NCBI GenBank assembly: GCA_029224185.1
Contig: CM055188.1
Location: 6,015,001 to 6,079,000, forward strand
Length of the DNA: 64,000 nt
Reading direction: 5' to 3'
Source: Karalla daura
Lineage: Eukaryota > Chordata > Actinopteri > Chaetodontiformes > Leiognathidae
Shown: one piece after another, positions 37,252-51,357 of the stretch
Layout of the letters: every line of letters begins with the position of its first letter
Numbering within the stretch: the first letter of the stretch is position 1
The notes under the pieces: generated by a model
The model's database searches: none
The model's input: the letters and a program-made list of their open reading frames with translations, nothing else
What the model was told of the DNA's origin: nothing
Position numbers and translations under genes: made by a program

Positions 37252-40200
37252 CAGATTTTTCAGATTTTTCAGATCTTAACTTAATTTACTTACTTAGTTA
37301 CTCTCTGGGTCAAGACCTTTCCAGTGTTGTATTTGCTGTTGTCCTTTGACAGTTAAGTTTAATTTTCATCTTGCTCCAAGCCAAAGGGATGACAGGTGTG
37401 TGTTCTCAGAGCCTTTGTAGGGCTAAACTGGGTGTATTGAATTAAACCCAGTTTCAGGTGAACTAATCAGTAGATTATGGGAAGACAGGAAACAGGAAAA
37501 ACTCTCCCAGTGTTTGACAAATTAAAGCTCATATGCACTCACTAAACAAGATTATGGAAATGAATGTTCACTGGATACTAATCGGAGATGTAACGCCTGC
37601 ATGGGGTGAATATTTAATCAGAAAGACAGAGCTTTACTGCAACTGAGTAGAACAGAGTCAGAGCAGGAGCAGTGCAGCTACCCTATTGACAGGGGAAAGA
37701 TGTGAAAAACATTCACAACGGGCAAGAAAGTGAAAATGTACATTCGCTGTGCCAAGTGCCATTGCAGTAAACCCTCTTCATTTTTACATTATAGCCCTGA
37801 TTACACTGTTTAATCAAGTGTATCTTTGCTTTGTTCTTTTGGGCAGATTTTCTTATTTTTTGTCTATTCTGTCACAAAGTAAATTAAACCATATTTTATG
37901 AACAGAGGGTGTGTAGCATGCGGTCTGCTTATGAGGCTCTCAAGAAAAGTTTTCTTAAATGTTTAAAAAGACATGACTGTAATAAATATTCATATGGTTC
38001 CAGGTCTCTCTTTAATTTGCAGTTCGGGTTCATTTGTACACAGACAGTGGAAAGTTTTTTTTCTATGTCTGGTTTGGTGTTTCATTCGCTCCTCACATTT
38101 TACCTGCTGTTCCTGTTTCTGCCCACGCTTAAAAAAAAAGAAAAGAAAAAAAAGCCAGTGTTCTGGGTCTGATTCTTTATCACTCTGTCTAACCACATCC
38201 TGTTACATAAAAACCCACGCCAAGCAACAGAGAAGCTTTACATGCAGTCAACTATACACATCAACCTCATAAACACTGTAACCCAAAAAACTCAGCATAG
38301 GGAGAAAGAGTGGTAAGAAGGTGAGAAATTTCCATGTTGAAATAAGCAAGCAGTGTCACCTCTTTGAACTAATGGCTCATTTTGTCAGAATGGCGGGCTG
38401 ATGTTGCCTGAGGAGCATGTGAATGTTCTGAAAATACAAACATAAATTGAGTAGGTGGATACACTAGAGCAAGTTTATGCTAAAAGTGACAAATAGGTGA
38501 CATGTTTTCATATTCTCCCTGTTAGTTCTGGTTTTCTCCAAAAACATGAATGCTTAGGTTACCTGGAGACTCATAGGGTTTAAAATGAACAATAGCATGC
38601 AACAGTGAATAGTAAAAATACAATTTGCAGCTGTGCATACACTATAACAATGGGAAAGTCACTCATCTAACTAATTAGAGGTTTGATAAGGGGGGAAATG
38701 ATCCAATATCTCATGGTTAGATAATTAGGTACAACTATCACATCCTTACCTTGTGTTTTCTCTGAGAATATCACTTTTGAGTCAGACGTGAAATTCTGCC
38801 CAGTAATAACTATTTGTTGACCGCCAAGTGCTGAGCAACAGTCCAGGTCCTGTTTCTCTACTGCAGGGATCTCCTGAGCTGAGCGCTGGGCTGACACACA
38901 GAGACAGGATACATAGAGAGTTAAAAAAGAAGGAAACAAAAGAAGAAGAACAGAAAATGATCTGGTGAGAATAATGTTAAGGGATTTGGTTGATCAGATG
39001 TGTGACAAATTTACAGTTGTACCCTGGCTATTACCCAATTAAAGTTTAGTCAGTATAATCTGAAATGGAGACAGAAACCTACAAAGCCATATAAAATCAT
39101 CAAACATTCCTTACAACATTCAATAGGTTCCGAGGCAACTTGAAGAGATAGGAGCTGGCCTCCTGGTTGAGGAACATGCGCACGAAACACCAAACGTACG
39201 CGGGTATTTTTCCGCCCGATGTCTGTCTCACCATTCCTCAGCTCGATATCAGCATTTCTCAACTTCAGAATTCCCACGCAATCGATTCTGTTACAAAAAA
39301 TGAATGAAAGTGTCCTGAAAAAAGGCTGAAGTTATCTGCCCGGCTGCCTCATCTCTTTCAAATCTGCTGCATGTTCATACACAGTGAAAAGTTACTTGTT
39401 GCTGATAAAACCTGTCTTTCAAATATGCACATTTAGTAAGTCAAATCTGTAACACTGGTCAAAAGCAACATCTTTGTAAAAAAAAAAAAAAAAATCTTAC
39501 AGGCACACAGGAAGTAGGTATTTCATATTTCCATTAGTTGCAAAAGCAATTTGCTTTGAGCAACTACAATAACATTTTTCAGCAGCAATTGCTGCATTTA
39601 ATGAGAAGAGAAAAAGACCTCATCAGTGGAAAGTCAAAGGCACTGGTCACATTTGATTAATGAAGACCAAAAACTCCAAAGTAACATCTCATACAGTGCG
39701 AGGGTAGAGGTTACTCACTTAGTTGTGTAGTTGTGGTATGTGTACAAGTTTGCTGGGTAATTTGTGTTCCTATGGTCTCTGTGTACTCACATCACTCTCA
39801 TGTGATTCTTGGGCTCCAAAGGAATCTCTAACACCTTAGTCCCGTTTATCATCCTTTCCATACTGGGTGTTGTGACAGTCTTCCCGGTGATGCGATGAAC
39901 CTGGTAAAAGGCATGGGGTTTCAGGAGTTTCTCATCAGCAGTTCCAATGTAGACCTGCAGTCCCAGTGGAGCTGTGCCCTGGTACCCGCAGAGCTGGAAA
40001 GTGGCACAAGGCTGGTTAAATGCAAACTCCATGTTTGATTTCAGAAAATAAATGATTGCTAAAGCGGAGGAAAAAATTAGCTATGGACCGTAAATCGTAA
40101 ATCGTATTCTCTTCTTCTAGACTGACCTTCACAGGTCAGCCTACAACTGTCATTGCATGTGAAAACTGCCAAAAATTGCCAAAACTGCCAATCTGATTAT

Positions 40201-40417
40201 AACATTTTTGCACTTTTGTCTCAGTGTCCTTGTGGGTGCAATGACGTAAGGCTTTTTCCAATCATTTGCTTGGCTGCTGGCTATTGGCTTTACATAAACA
40301 CAGAACAATCCAGGAAGAACTACCCCTTGCTACTTCATTTGTCTTGTAAAAAGTGGAGGAGAGACACCCAGTCGTTAATTTGGCTTTTGTAAGGAGGGGG
40401 ACCCCTTCTCTCGCAAA

Positions 40418-40457
<40 letters not shown>

Positions 40458-40491
40458 AATATATATATATATATATATGTATGTATATATG

Positions 40492-40548
<57 letters not shown>

Positions 40549-42876
40549 GTATATATATAATACATATTAATACAGATTTAATCAAATTAATGATTTTAAA
40601 AAGTCATATAGGGGCAGTTACACCAATGTGTACAATGTGAACACTGAAGTGGAGGGAGCTGAGACAGGGTGAGGAGACAGAGCTTAGCTCCAGAGGGCAT
40701 CCAGCCCAATTTTATTCTTCAACGTCACCAAGCTCAAACTCAAAGCAGTCAGACACCTCGCACAAATGATAACTGACAATTCTGACCACCCTCTTCACCC
40801 ACACTTCACACTACCACCATCTGGCTGTAGGTACAGAACACTGAGATGGTGATGGGTGCGCTTCAGGAAGAGCTTTGTCCTGTCTGCCATCTCCACACTC
40901 CACAACCTCCCCCAGTAACCCTGTCTGGACTCAGCCCTCCTGAATATGTCATTAGTGTCTGGTTGTCTGATGGTGTTTGTGATTGCGGTGTGCTTTCTGT
41001 GCTTGTGTATTCATATTTAACTATTTTGGTGGTGTTTTTCTCCCAAAATTGTTCAGTGTTTTTGATGGTTGTCAGTTTTGTGAAAATAAATTTCCCTGAG
41101 GGTATAATGAAGTCTGCATCTATCTATCTATCACTTTATCTATCTATGTGAAATTTCTATCTCACTTGTTTCCCAAAGCCCATGCATGCAACATTCTATT
41201 AAAATGAAACACACCTGAACTTCTGGATGGCCTCCATTTGATGTCTTTACTGCTCCCCGACTTCCCTCAGTCTCATAGTGAGCTCTGTGGTGGGATCTGG
41301 GCTGTTGCTGAATAAGAAGCTCAAAATGACCAGACTGACTTGGCAGTGGACGCTCTAAAGGTGGAATTGGAGGCAGGGTTGGACTAGTGGGGAATGGCAA
41401 GAGAGATAAATAGTTTGAGTGAAAAAAACAAAACAAGATGAAGTACCAACTGGCCATTTTTCTTACTTCTGTGCTTAGCAGACATTGATTATTATAATAA
41501 AGTAACAAGGACAAACAACACACCCGAATGCTGCATGGTGGACTGGATGAGGAGGCCACACAGCTGGGAGCATACAGAAGGTTTCAGATGTGATTTCAGT
41601 TGCTGCACTGCCTGTCGTCTCTTGTTCGAGGACCCATTCATACCCATCTCCATACACACAGTCCTGTCTTTGGGCCTGCAAATGTGCATCCTGCAGTGCT
41701 ACAGAGGCTCCGGCTCTGGGCTGAATGGAGCTGAGGCTGTTCAGTATCTCCTCCAGGCCCAGGGTGGAGTTTTGGACCGTAGGCTGGAACTCTGCTTGTG
41801 GATGGTGTTTGGTAGGGTAGAAGGAAGCCTGTTGATCATAGGGTGAGGGTATGGGGCTTGGGCTCCGGGAGCGCTGCTTTATAGGAGTGCCACCTTGACA
41901 GAATTGGGCATGGTCATAGGAACGCTTACCATGCGGTGATGCAGAGCGGGAACGTTGGTGGGGATTAGACGATGCTCCACCCCGGTGCTGAGGTACAAGG
42001 AAGGTCTCATCTGTAATACTGTTGTGAGGTGAGGCTCCTGGAGAGGAGTGGTCAGAAGAGGTATGTATGCCTTGGAGCCCTGGACAGAGGTCTAAGCTGG
42101 ACAGCCCCATGCCACAGGCTCTGTTTGGTGGGGAGACACATGGTGAGGCCACGGGGGAGTAGGCCTCTGCAGGCCATCCAGTGGAGGAGTTACTGCTGGC
42201 AGGGCTGACACACTCCCTGTAGTCAACCAGAGCCTTAGGGTCTAGTGTGTGGTCTGGGGGCTGAGAGCCATGAGAGCCCGCCAGCAGAGTGATCTCAATT
42301 CTGGGGCTGGGGGCAGGGATGACTTCTGGCCTTGATGAAAGCCCCAGGGACTCAAACGCTACCCCTGACAAGCACTCTGCTGTATGGCAGTGAGGAGAGG
42401 GGTTCTGAGCAGCAGCCAACTGGTCGTTACTCTGAGGCAGATCCCCTGAGCCATCTGTCCCTAAACAGAGAGAGTAGTCTCAGAGCCCTTACATGTCATT
42501 ACCCTAAGATGACTTCAACATCAGTTATAGAGTTTAAGAAACAGTTTATTTCACAATAAGCTGGTAAAAAATTAAAACAACAAAATATCCTTGTTAAAAT
42601 GCTTGAAATCTTCACCTTCCAAATATGCAAATCTATTAACAATAAATTAGTTGATGGACAAGTTTTCATGACAGACCAATGACTTGCTGTGATGTTTCAA
42701 AAGTGAGTGAGCCCATTGGTGTTTATTGGTACAGGGAACAAGTACTCACCTTTTTCATAGGTGTTAGGAAAATCATCTCCAGGTGAATTATACAGAAACA
42801 CATCACAAAAGTCCAGTTCCTCCTGACTTATGTCTTGACTGAGGCCCTCATTGAGTCCCAAACCTCCAGAAGTCAT
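32637..42876 (-). CDS. nfatc2: NFATc2-type nuclear factor of activated T cells (10 coding exons)
   Basis: Minus-strand exons: 42750-42876, 41524-42460, 41215-41383, 39791-39993, 39115-39287, 38750-38890, 35658-35713, 35211-35343, 33488-34099, 32637-32689. They join in phase to 867 codons (human NFATC2 about 925). Seen: an acidic N-terminal QEELDF motif; a calcineurin-docking PxIxIT site, SPRIEIT, at about 94-100; serine-proline repeats and RSRSPSP; the Rel-homology DNA-contact motif RAHYETEGSRG near 388-398; then HAFYQVHRITGKTV, LKLRNADIELR and DIGRKNTRVRLVFR. The IPT domain ends KKKRSQPQHFIYTP. A SUMO-type IKSEP follows, and the extreme end is LEDVNDIIKRDL. Calcineurin dephosphorylates NFATc proteins, which then enter the nucleus and often pair with AP-1. 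SQPQHF and DVNxII favour NFATc2 over c1, c3 or c4; which teleost duplicate it is cannot be decided. Confidence 0.93.
33147..33295. repeat. 45-bp near-perfect inverted repeat in the last nfatc2 intron
   Basis: The left arm, 33147-33191, and the reverse complement of the right arm, 33251-33295, agree at 43 of 45 bases. The spacer is 59 bases (33192-33250). The arms contain GACTGGACCACAATCACC and its complement. The whole unit lies inside the intron between nfatc2 exons 9 and 10, so the nascent RNA could fold into a long hairpin. Confidence 0.95.
33351..33412 (+). repeat. (TA)n microsatellite
   Basis: The run is TA-rich with TATG interruptions and is followed by a short GA run. It is intronic to nfatc2 and close to the 33147-33295 palindrome. 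Confidence 0.9.
35914..37017. mobile_element. Non-autonomous TIR DNA transposon with doubled terminal repeats
   Basis: The left end is GGGCCTGATTTACTAA (35914-35929) and the right end is its exact reverse complement (37001-37016). A second, inner pair of the same motif is present on each side: TGATTTACTAA near 35990-36001 and TTAGTAAATCA near 36914-36924. The element is 1.1 kb and lies in the nfatc2 intron between exons 6 and 7. The flanks could be a TAA/CAA or CTAAG/CCAAG target duplication with one mismatch, so the superfamily is unsettled; Harbinger-like is my first guess. Inner open frames (for example 36443-36982) show no transposase motif. Confidence 0.75.
37171..37245 (+). repeat. (TATG)n(TA)n microsatellite
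   Basis: The run has seven TATG-type units followed by about 22 TA units. It is intronic to nfatc2. Confidence 0.95.
40423..40560 (+). repeat. (TG)n/(TA)n compound microsatellite
   Basis: The run is (TG)n, a short A run, then (TA)n broken by TATG units. It lies in the nfatc2 intron between exons 3 and 4. Confidence 0.95.
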
Positions 42877-45056
<2,180 letters not shown>

Positions 45057-46495
45057 AGCTGCGTGTCAGGTACTCTCACTGCAGCAGAAAAAGGGTACTC
45101 ACAGTTAGAGAAAGAAGGGCTAGCTATAGTTTTTGCTGTAAAACGCTTTCACCACTACCTGTTTGGTTGCCCTTTTACCATCTTATAGACCATAAGCCCC
45201 CAATGGGTCTGTTCAGTGAGTTAAAAGGCATTCCTGCCATGGCATCAGCGAGAATACAACACTGGGCATTAACCCTGTCAGCATATCAGTATCGTATAGA
45301 GTACAAGGCAGGTAGTGAGAATGCAAATGCTGATGCCTTCAGCTGCCTGCCTCTCCCTGACACACCAAGTCACACTGACCTACCCCAGAGACTGTTTTTC
45401 TGATGGACAGACAGTCACATTCTCCAGTGACAGCAGGACAGATCAAACTATGGACAGAGAGAGACCCAGTGTTGTCACAGGTTAAGAGATGGGTAATGCA
45501 AGGATGGCCTGTGACTGTAGAGCAGGAGGAATTCAAACCTTTTGTCAAGCGAAAACTGGTGTTGAGTGTGCTTGATGGTTGTCTGCTCTGGGGCTCCAGA
45601 GTAGTTGTTCCTCCTCCAGGGCGAGCACAAGTGATAGAGGAGCTACATGTTGCCCACCCTGGGGTTTCCCGTATGAAGAGCCTTGCCAGGTCATTTCTGT
45701 AGTGGCCTGGGATGGACTGTGCCGTGGAAGAAAAGGTAAAGGCATGCTCCCAGTGTCAGAGGAAGCTGGGTGCATGTTCTTGGTGCTAGTAGACACCTTT
45801 CCATAGTGGCTTGAAGCCCATATCATGTCAAGCATTACTGCCCCAGTTACTACAGACACACTTAGAGGCATATTTGCAACACATTGACTGCCAGAAGTCC
45901 ATGTGAGAAAGAGCAACAGGGCCGACATGCTAAAGAGAGACTTTTTCACCCAGGGGACTGTGTGTATGTTAAAAACTTTGCCAGGATCACATGTCCGCCA
46001 TGATGAAGCAGGGAAAAGGTCCTCAGTGTGTTTCGCACAAGGACAGTGTGAGCAGTTCTGGAGATGATGTTGTGGTGCCAGTGACACCAGAGCACACTGA
46101 GTTGTCACATGAGGGACTATCAGAGCACACCAATGTGGCACCTGATGGACTGTCTGTGCAGGCTGCTCCACCTGCCCCTGTCCCCAGGTCTGGAGACCCT
46201 ATTCCAGAACTAAGGAGATCAAAGAGGCAACACAGGCCTCCAGATAGACTGACATGTTGACCTGTTAAAAATATGCAAGGAAAAGAAAAGGGTTAAAAAG
46301 TGTTTGTTAAAACAAGATACAGTGTTTTTGTTGTTGGTTAAGAAAATAGGTCTATATTTGTTGCAAATGAGAGTGGTTGAGAAAAAAAACAGGAATGCAG
46401 ATAAATGATAACATATGCTTTAATACTTTATAACCACTGAGGTAACAAGTCTGTATTCTATTTTGTGCCTTTGTATGTTTGCACTGTAAGGGGGA
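45057..46495 (+). mobile_element. Ty3/gypsy retroelement fragment: RNase H, integrase start, pol tail
   Basis: The plus strand starts inside RNase H (LEKEGLAIVFAVKRFHHYLFG, near 45100), continues through RIEYKAGSENANADA (45300-45340) and the segment before integrase (45420-45700), and reaches the zinc-binding part (CSQCQRKLG near 45750). The integrase core is then absent: within about 130 bases the sequence jumps to the C-terminal region and an acid-rich tail that ends RRSKRQHRPPDRL (46260). Stops interrupt it at several points. The LTR-like segment at 46496 follows after a purine tract. The copy resembles the one at 26.9-29.8 kb in the segment before integrase but is not identical. Confidence 0.82.
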
Positions 46496-46733
46496 GAAAT
46501 ATTGCAGAGTGAAAGTAGATCACTCCTGCGTTAGAGGGCTGCACCCCGGAACCTTTGTCAGTGGGCTCGTGTTACCCCACCCTAAAAAAAGAGGCGCACC
46601 TGTTGTGTTGCACCAGCAGTGTTCCGCCTACGGGCAAATGAATGGATGTTCCTGTGAATGACAATAAATACGCCAAAATGGTATCCTGTGTCTGCCTGCA
46701 TTTGCAAGACAACGCAATCACTTGGGTTACTAC
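46496..46733 (+). repeat. 3' LTR of the gypsy fragment at 45.1 kb
   Basis: The segment follows the purine tract TAAGGGGGAGA (46487-46497) and contains AATAAA (about 46663-46668). It ends near a GTTACTACA motif. The 5' LTR is missing, so edges are estimates. Confidence 0.55.
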
Positions 46734-47331
46734 AATTAGTTTTTTACTTTGCAAGTAACGGACCCTGGACTTCTTCTAATTATTGCCTGCATTCATTCAT
46801 ATGCACCTTCAATATCCTATTCCTGTGTTTGTCTACCTCTACAAAAAACACTCCACTGGGAGGCCACTTCGACCTTATAACAGTTAATCAACCCATGTTC
46901 AGCAACTTTGCTTTTAAAACACAATGTACTGCCTGATGTGGAACCATAAGCAAAACACATCTAAACACGATCAGTTCATAGAAAGTGCAGCTCCATCTAG
47001 GTCAAGATATAAACCAGTACATTAACATGGTATAAAACAGTATAACATAATACAGCCTTGAATACATAATGGCGTCTCAAAGATGACCATGATGAACATA
47101 ACTTGATGAATAAGGTTAATAGTGACAAGTGAACATACATGAACATAATGAATCTCACATACATGATTAACACACATAGTGAAAGGGTGGACACGTACAC
47201 GTAGTGAATCTAACTGAATCTAATCTAAATAAAGTTGATATTTCGAGACAGTAGCATTAAACCCATATTTCCTTCATTGTCCAGTGTTGTATTCCTGTGT
47301 TCCAGCTGGCTTAGGTAGTCATCTTTTGCCC
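46734..47331. other. Spacer with no recognised gene
   Basis: AT-rich sequence. No ORF shows a known motif. Confidence 0.4.
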
Positions 47332-47492
47332 TGATTCCACTACACGGTGTAGGCCCGACTCTACTCGACTCGAGTTGGACTGACAGCGGTTTGCTGTCAG
47401 TCCAACTGTTTGCACTGACACTGCTCTGTGGCTAATGTGGGCTTGTAGTGAAGTCCCACACCTCTGAGAAAGGGTGGGACCGAGTGGAATCG
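47332..47492. mobile_element. Short TIR element (hAT-like MITE) with a perfect internal hairpin
   Basis: The left end reads TGATTCCACTACACGGT. The right end, in reverse, reads CGATTCCACTCGGT. The interior holds an exact hairpin: GTTGGACTGACAGC at 47374-47387, a 5-base loop, and its reverse complement at 47393-47406. The unit is about 160 bp and lies against the gypsy integrase fragment, just after the SDNGP motif of that fragment. A clear target duplication was not found. Confidence 0.5.
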
Positions 47493-47720
47493 TTGCTGGC
47501 CCATTGTCGCTGATCACTGTATATAGGATGCCTTGTTGGACGAAGGTGGCTTTGAATTTTGTGATGACTGCTGATGACATGCAGCTGATGAGTTTTCCAC
47601 CTCAAAGTTCCTGCTGTAATAATGATCCTGCAAATTCCATGTAAACAGGTTTGTTCCTATTGTTTTCCATGATCTCTTGCTGCTTCCCCATGCCATGCCA
47701 GAAAATTGTGTAGAATCATT
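47493..47720 (-). pseudogene. Gypsy integrase core fragment
   Basis: On the minus strand, frames in this stretch read GTNLFTWNLQDHYYSR and, after a frame change, ITKFKATFVQQGILYTVISDNGP, which are the first two acidic blocks of a retroelement integrase core. Only this piece of the element is present, and the frame is broken between the two blocks. Confidence 0.6.
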
Positions 47721-48818
47721 ATCTTCTCACCTTTAAATAAAATACAAGCAATTTCCACAATCTCATCCCTGTGATTCCAATACTCTTGGACATTGTGGGC
47801 ATGTTCTCCTTTCAGCAGGCTAATCTGACTTCTGACACTTGTGACACTCCACACACTTGTGACTCTGGAGAGCTTATGTTGCTTCTCTTGTTTCTTGCAG
47901 TTTGCTCTTACTTACAGGGACGCTGCTGGCAAGGGTGTGCACCTGTGCTTCTAACCCTTTGGTTATACTGCTGTATATGGGGTGCTGAGGCAGTTTGTAT
48001 ACTGCATGTAGTGAACTTCTTGGATTCCTCCTCCGACAGTGTTCACGTGTTGTGTACATTTCTTCCTTTCTCCCTGATCCATAATAGAAGGAAGCTGCAC
48101 TTCTGCTCAGACTTCTCCTATAGTGGGCCTGTGAACAGCTATACATACTGCTTAAAGTGATGCCATTCCTCTGGTAGGTTTAAGAATTCCCAATCCATGT
48201 TACAGGTAGTTTCCTTATTTAGGTGAAATCAAATCTTGTATGGAGAAATAAGGTTTCTGTTCAGCAACCTGTCAGTTTCTTCTGTGGGATATGGTGTTGT
48301 TATATTGTATGACATTGAGAAGTGGGGCTGACCACAGTTGGCTCATCCTGCAGAATTTAAATTTAACATAAAAAAAACGTAAACCCCCCCCCCCACCAAA
48401 CCCAGCAACATAAGCATATACAACATAAGAACATGACTTGCAACAGTGAGGGAAAGGGGGAGATAATAGGGGCAGTCCAACCAGCATGCATTGGCAGGCT
48501 GCCGTCTATACAGCATCTCATCACACTGGAGGACCATGGGGTAGAAGCAATGAAGCTGCGAAGGCATAGGGAGTTGGGGATGGGTGGTGTGAGTTCAGTG
48601 GTCTGGCCTGAGAGTTGTTCCGCTGCATCCTCATCATGTGCCTCAGTTCGCTGGGTGGCATCGATAACACAACAGGCAGCCATGGAGGCAGCCTTGATTG
48701 GGTCCAGACAAACCGCCAGTGTCTTGGAAGTGGAGGAAAGGGATGGAAGAGCATCACACTGCCATGCTCTCAAGGAGAGTTGTTATTCCAGCAGCTGCCT
48801 TGTTGCCGCATTCCATTT
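47721..48818. other. Unassigned sequence
   Basis: Several overlapping open frames occur on both strands at 48270-48880, but no motif was recognised and no frame is clearly preferred. A C-run (48386-48394) and AT-rich spacers fill the rest. The minus-strand frame of the ORF at 48819-49205 stays open, after two stops, to 48363. Confidence 0.35.
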
Positions 48819-49205
48819 TCACAGCTCTCTATGTCCATACCGGTCTCCGATTTTGTCCAATTTCTTGTGAAGAGACTTTAGGCTTTCGCTGCCCACTGCC
48901 TCAAACATCACAGGCAGCTTCACAGGGCTTTGGACAGCTTTACCCGTATATTTGGTGATCCGAAAGACCAGGGCAGTGCCTAATCCAATCTGCAAAAGAC
49001 CTGTGATCAAGGTTCCGGTTAGGTAGATGTCTTCGGTGTCCTCCACGGAAAGAGTCACCAGACACAGGACCCTCCATCTCTCCCAGCCATCCATCATGTA
49101 GCCAGCTGCAAATGTTCCGGCAGGAAGGTCAGGCTCACCTGAACCCAGGCTTCTCGTCGAGAAGATGGTGTCAATTGCGTTGAGAGACCAGTTGATCAGA
49201 TCCAT
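48819..49205 (-). CDS. Unrecognised small ORF with one membrane segment
   Basis: From an ATG at 49205 (context GGAATCATGGATC) the minus strand encodes 128 residues to a TGA at 48819. I do not recognise the protein. The middle holds a hydrophobic stretch at about residues 60-80 (LTGTLITGLLQIGLGTALVF), and the C-terminal part is lysine-rich (SLKSLHKKLDKIGDRYG). The composition looks protein-like, and the frame stays open upstream to 49352 without a further ATG. After the TGA and one more stop, the same frame stays open again from 48773 to 48363, so a longer ancestral reading frame is possible. It sits between gypsy fragments and an L2-type LINE tail, so a transposon or retrovirus-like origin cannot be excluded. 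Confidence 0.3.
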   Translation of the reverse strand: MDLINWSLNAIDTIFSTRSLGSGEPDLPAGTFAAGYMMDGWERWRVLCLVTLSVEDTEDIYLTGTLITGLLQIGLGTALVFRITKYTGKAVQSPVKLPVMFEAVGSESLKSLHKKLDKIGDRYGHREL

Positions 49206-49429
49206 GATTCCAAATTGGTAGTTTAGAGAGCAGGGCACAGAGAGTCTCTCAAGAATATACAGGAAAAGTAGCAAAGGAGAGGAGAGATAGGGGAGGAGAG
49301 GGAGAGACAAGACATGCGACTGCCTCTGCTGAAGGACAGAACGGAAAGTCACGGTGGATTATGGTGGATTTGAATGCCTTTGTCATTGTATAGTGCTATA
49401 GTATATACAATATTACTCCTTCAATGTTT

Positions 49430-50432
49430 CCTGGCAAGGGCACACTTCCTACACCCACATCCAATCCCCACAGGAGTGCCCCAAGCATCAGTGCTGGGGC
49501 CCTTTCTCTTTGCAATGTACCTTACCTCCTTGGGCCCAGTCATCCGCTCACACAGCCTCTCATTCCATTGATATTATGACAACACCCACCTCTACTTGTA
49601 CTTATCACTCTGTCTGGGGCGATCTCCACTTGTTTCTCTGAAATATAAAAGTGGATGATGGATCACCATCTCCAACTCAGCCTCCCTAAGACTGAAATCT
49701 TAGTTATTTTCGCCAACCAATCACTTCACCACAACAGTGATATACAAATTGTCCCCCAGTTAGAACCTGGGTTTCATGATTAATCACCAGCTCTCCTTTA
49801 CAGAGCAAATTGCATCTGTCTCCTGGTGCTCTCTTTAACTTTCGAAAAATCAGGCAGTACCGGACCAAGTATGTGAGCCAACTCTCCTCTGGTTGGCCTT
49901 CTTTTATGGGCAGAATTCAGCAGCATGCTTTATCTTCAACCAGCCAAAAAGGGCAAAGGTGAGTCCACTTCTGATAGGCCTCCACTGGCCACAAGTTGTT
50001 GGTCAAATCAAATTACCTGTATTAGCATACAGCGTGATCTCTGCGTTTGCTCCCACTTACCCGAATTCCATCATTCAGGTTAATGCTCCCTCTCAAACAC
50101 TGCGTTCCTCCCAAGATTGCCGTCTGGCACTGCCATCCCTGCATGCAAGGCAATCACAGTCCAGACTGTTTCCTTTGTGGTCCCTGGATGGTGCAACAAA
50201 CTATGGAACACCATTAGAGTGGGAACATCCTTATCTATCTTCAAGAATGTCTTGAAGGCCCTCCTTTTCCAAGAGCACGTCCTCTCTTAAACACTACTCT
50301 TGCTAGTCATAGAAAGACAGGGTTTTCTATGACTTTCAACCTAACTATGGCCTCTTGTTACACAGTAAGTACTAATGCTGCCCTTCATTTTTAAGTTACT
50401 TTGGATAAATGTAATGTAATGTAATCATTTTA
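49430..50432 (+). mobile_element. L2/Maui-type LINE 3' fragment
   Basis: The plus strand has a reverse-transcriptase block, GVPQASVLGP (near 49470), followed by a degraded active-site box (YYDNTHLYL where a Y-x-D-D motif is expected), many stops, and a C-terminal region to about 50260. It ends with TTTGGATAAATGTAATGTAATGTAAT (50400-50426), the short-repeat tail typical of fish L2 elements. It is 5'-truncated and inactive. Confidence 0.75.
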
Positions 50433-51191
50433 AACACAGATTATGATTCTTTCACTCCACAGTCACTGTACCTGTACACATTTTGACACAGAAATGTCAG
50501 ACACGTCGGGAGCTGTGTCTCACCAACTCTCTTATGAGACTTGACACTGTTATTTAACACTTAGAGACAAGGTGGGGGAAAAAATATTGGGGCCAAAATA
50601 AGAAGGGCTGCGCCTATTTAGGAGACAAGTGTATACTATTTCATATCATTGGAGCAGCTGCTTGGGCAGGGTTCCATAGACTAAGGGTTCTTAACCTTTT
50701 TGACCTCGAGGCTCGACATCTTTAGGTATTAAAGGAACTCAAGCACCTGAAGGCTCATATATACTCCAATAATATAGAATTTGTATGCTTTTTTCACACA
50801 TTTTGAAGTGGAATCTCTTCTGGGCAGAGCAGCATCCATGTGATTCAGATAATGAACTGTCTCTCTACTTTGGCCACCATACGTCTACACCCCTTGACAT
50901 AGAGACAATCTTTTCTGAACTTTTGATCACAATGCCATTAAGGTGATCTTATACAATATGTTGAGTAGTTGATGGGTGACTAAGTGATGTATTTGTGGCG
51001 GAGAAGTGTAAAGATGAAACTTAAATCAATTTAAATTGTTGCACGGCAACGCAACCCTGGGAATTTCACCCAGGGAAGTTATTAGTCAGTTACAAGACAC
51101 ACAGGTTTGTTCTATTGAGTTGCTGAGACAAGGTTATTAATATCAAGGTGTCATTTTATTTTGCTCAATAAAAAAAGCCATAAACAGCTTT

Positions 51192-51297
<106 letters not shown>

Positions 51298-51334
51298 CAA
51301 AAAGAGAAAATAGTCAGGGAAGAGGCTAGGGGTT

Positions 51335-51357
51335 AGCCTAACCCTAACCCTAACCTG
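51335..51357 (+). repeat. Short interstitial telomere-like repeat
   Basis: About three and a half units of the vertebrate telomere repeat (CCTAACCCTAACCCTAACC) occur 40 bases after the CA array. Confidence 0.8.
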
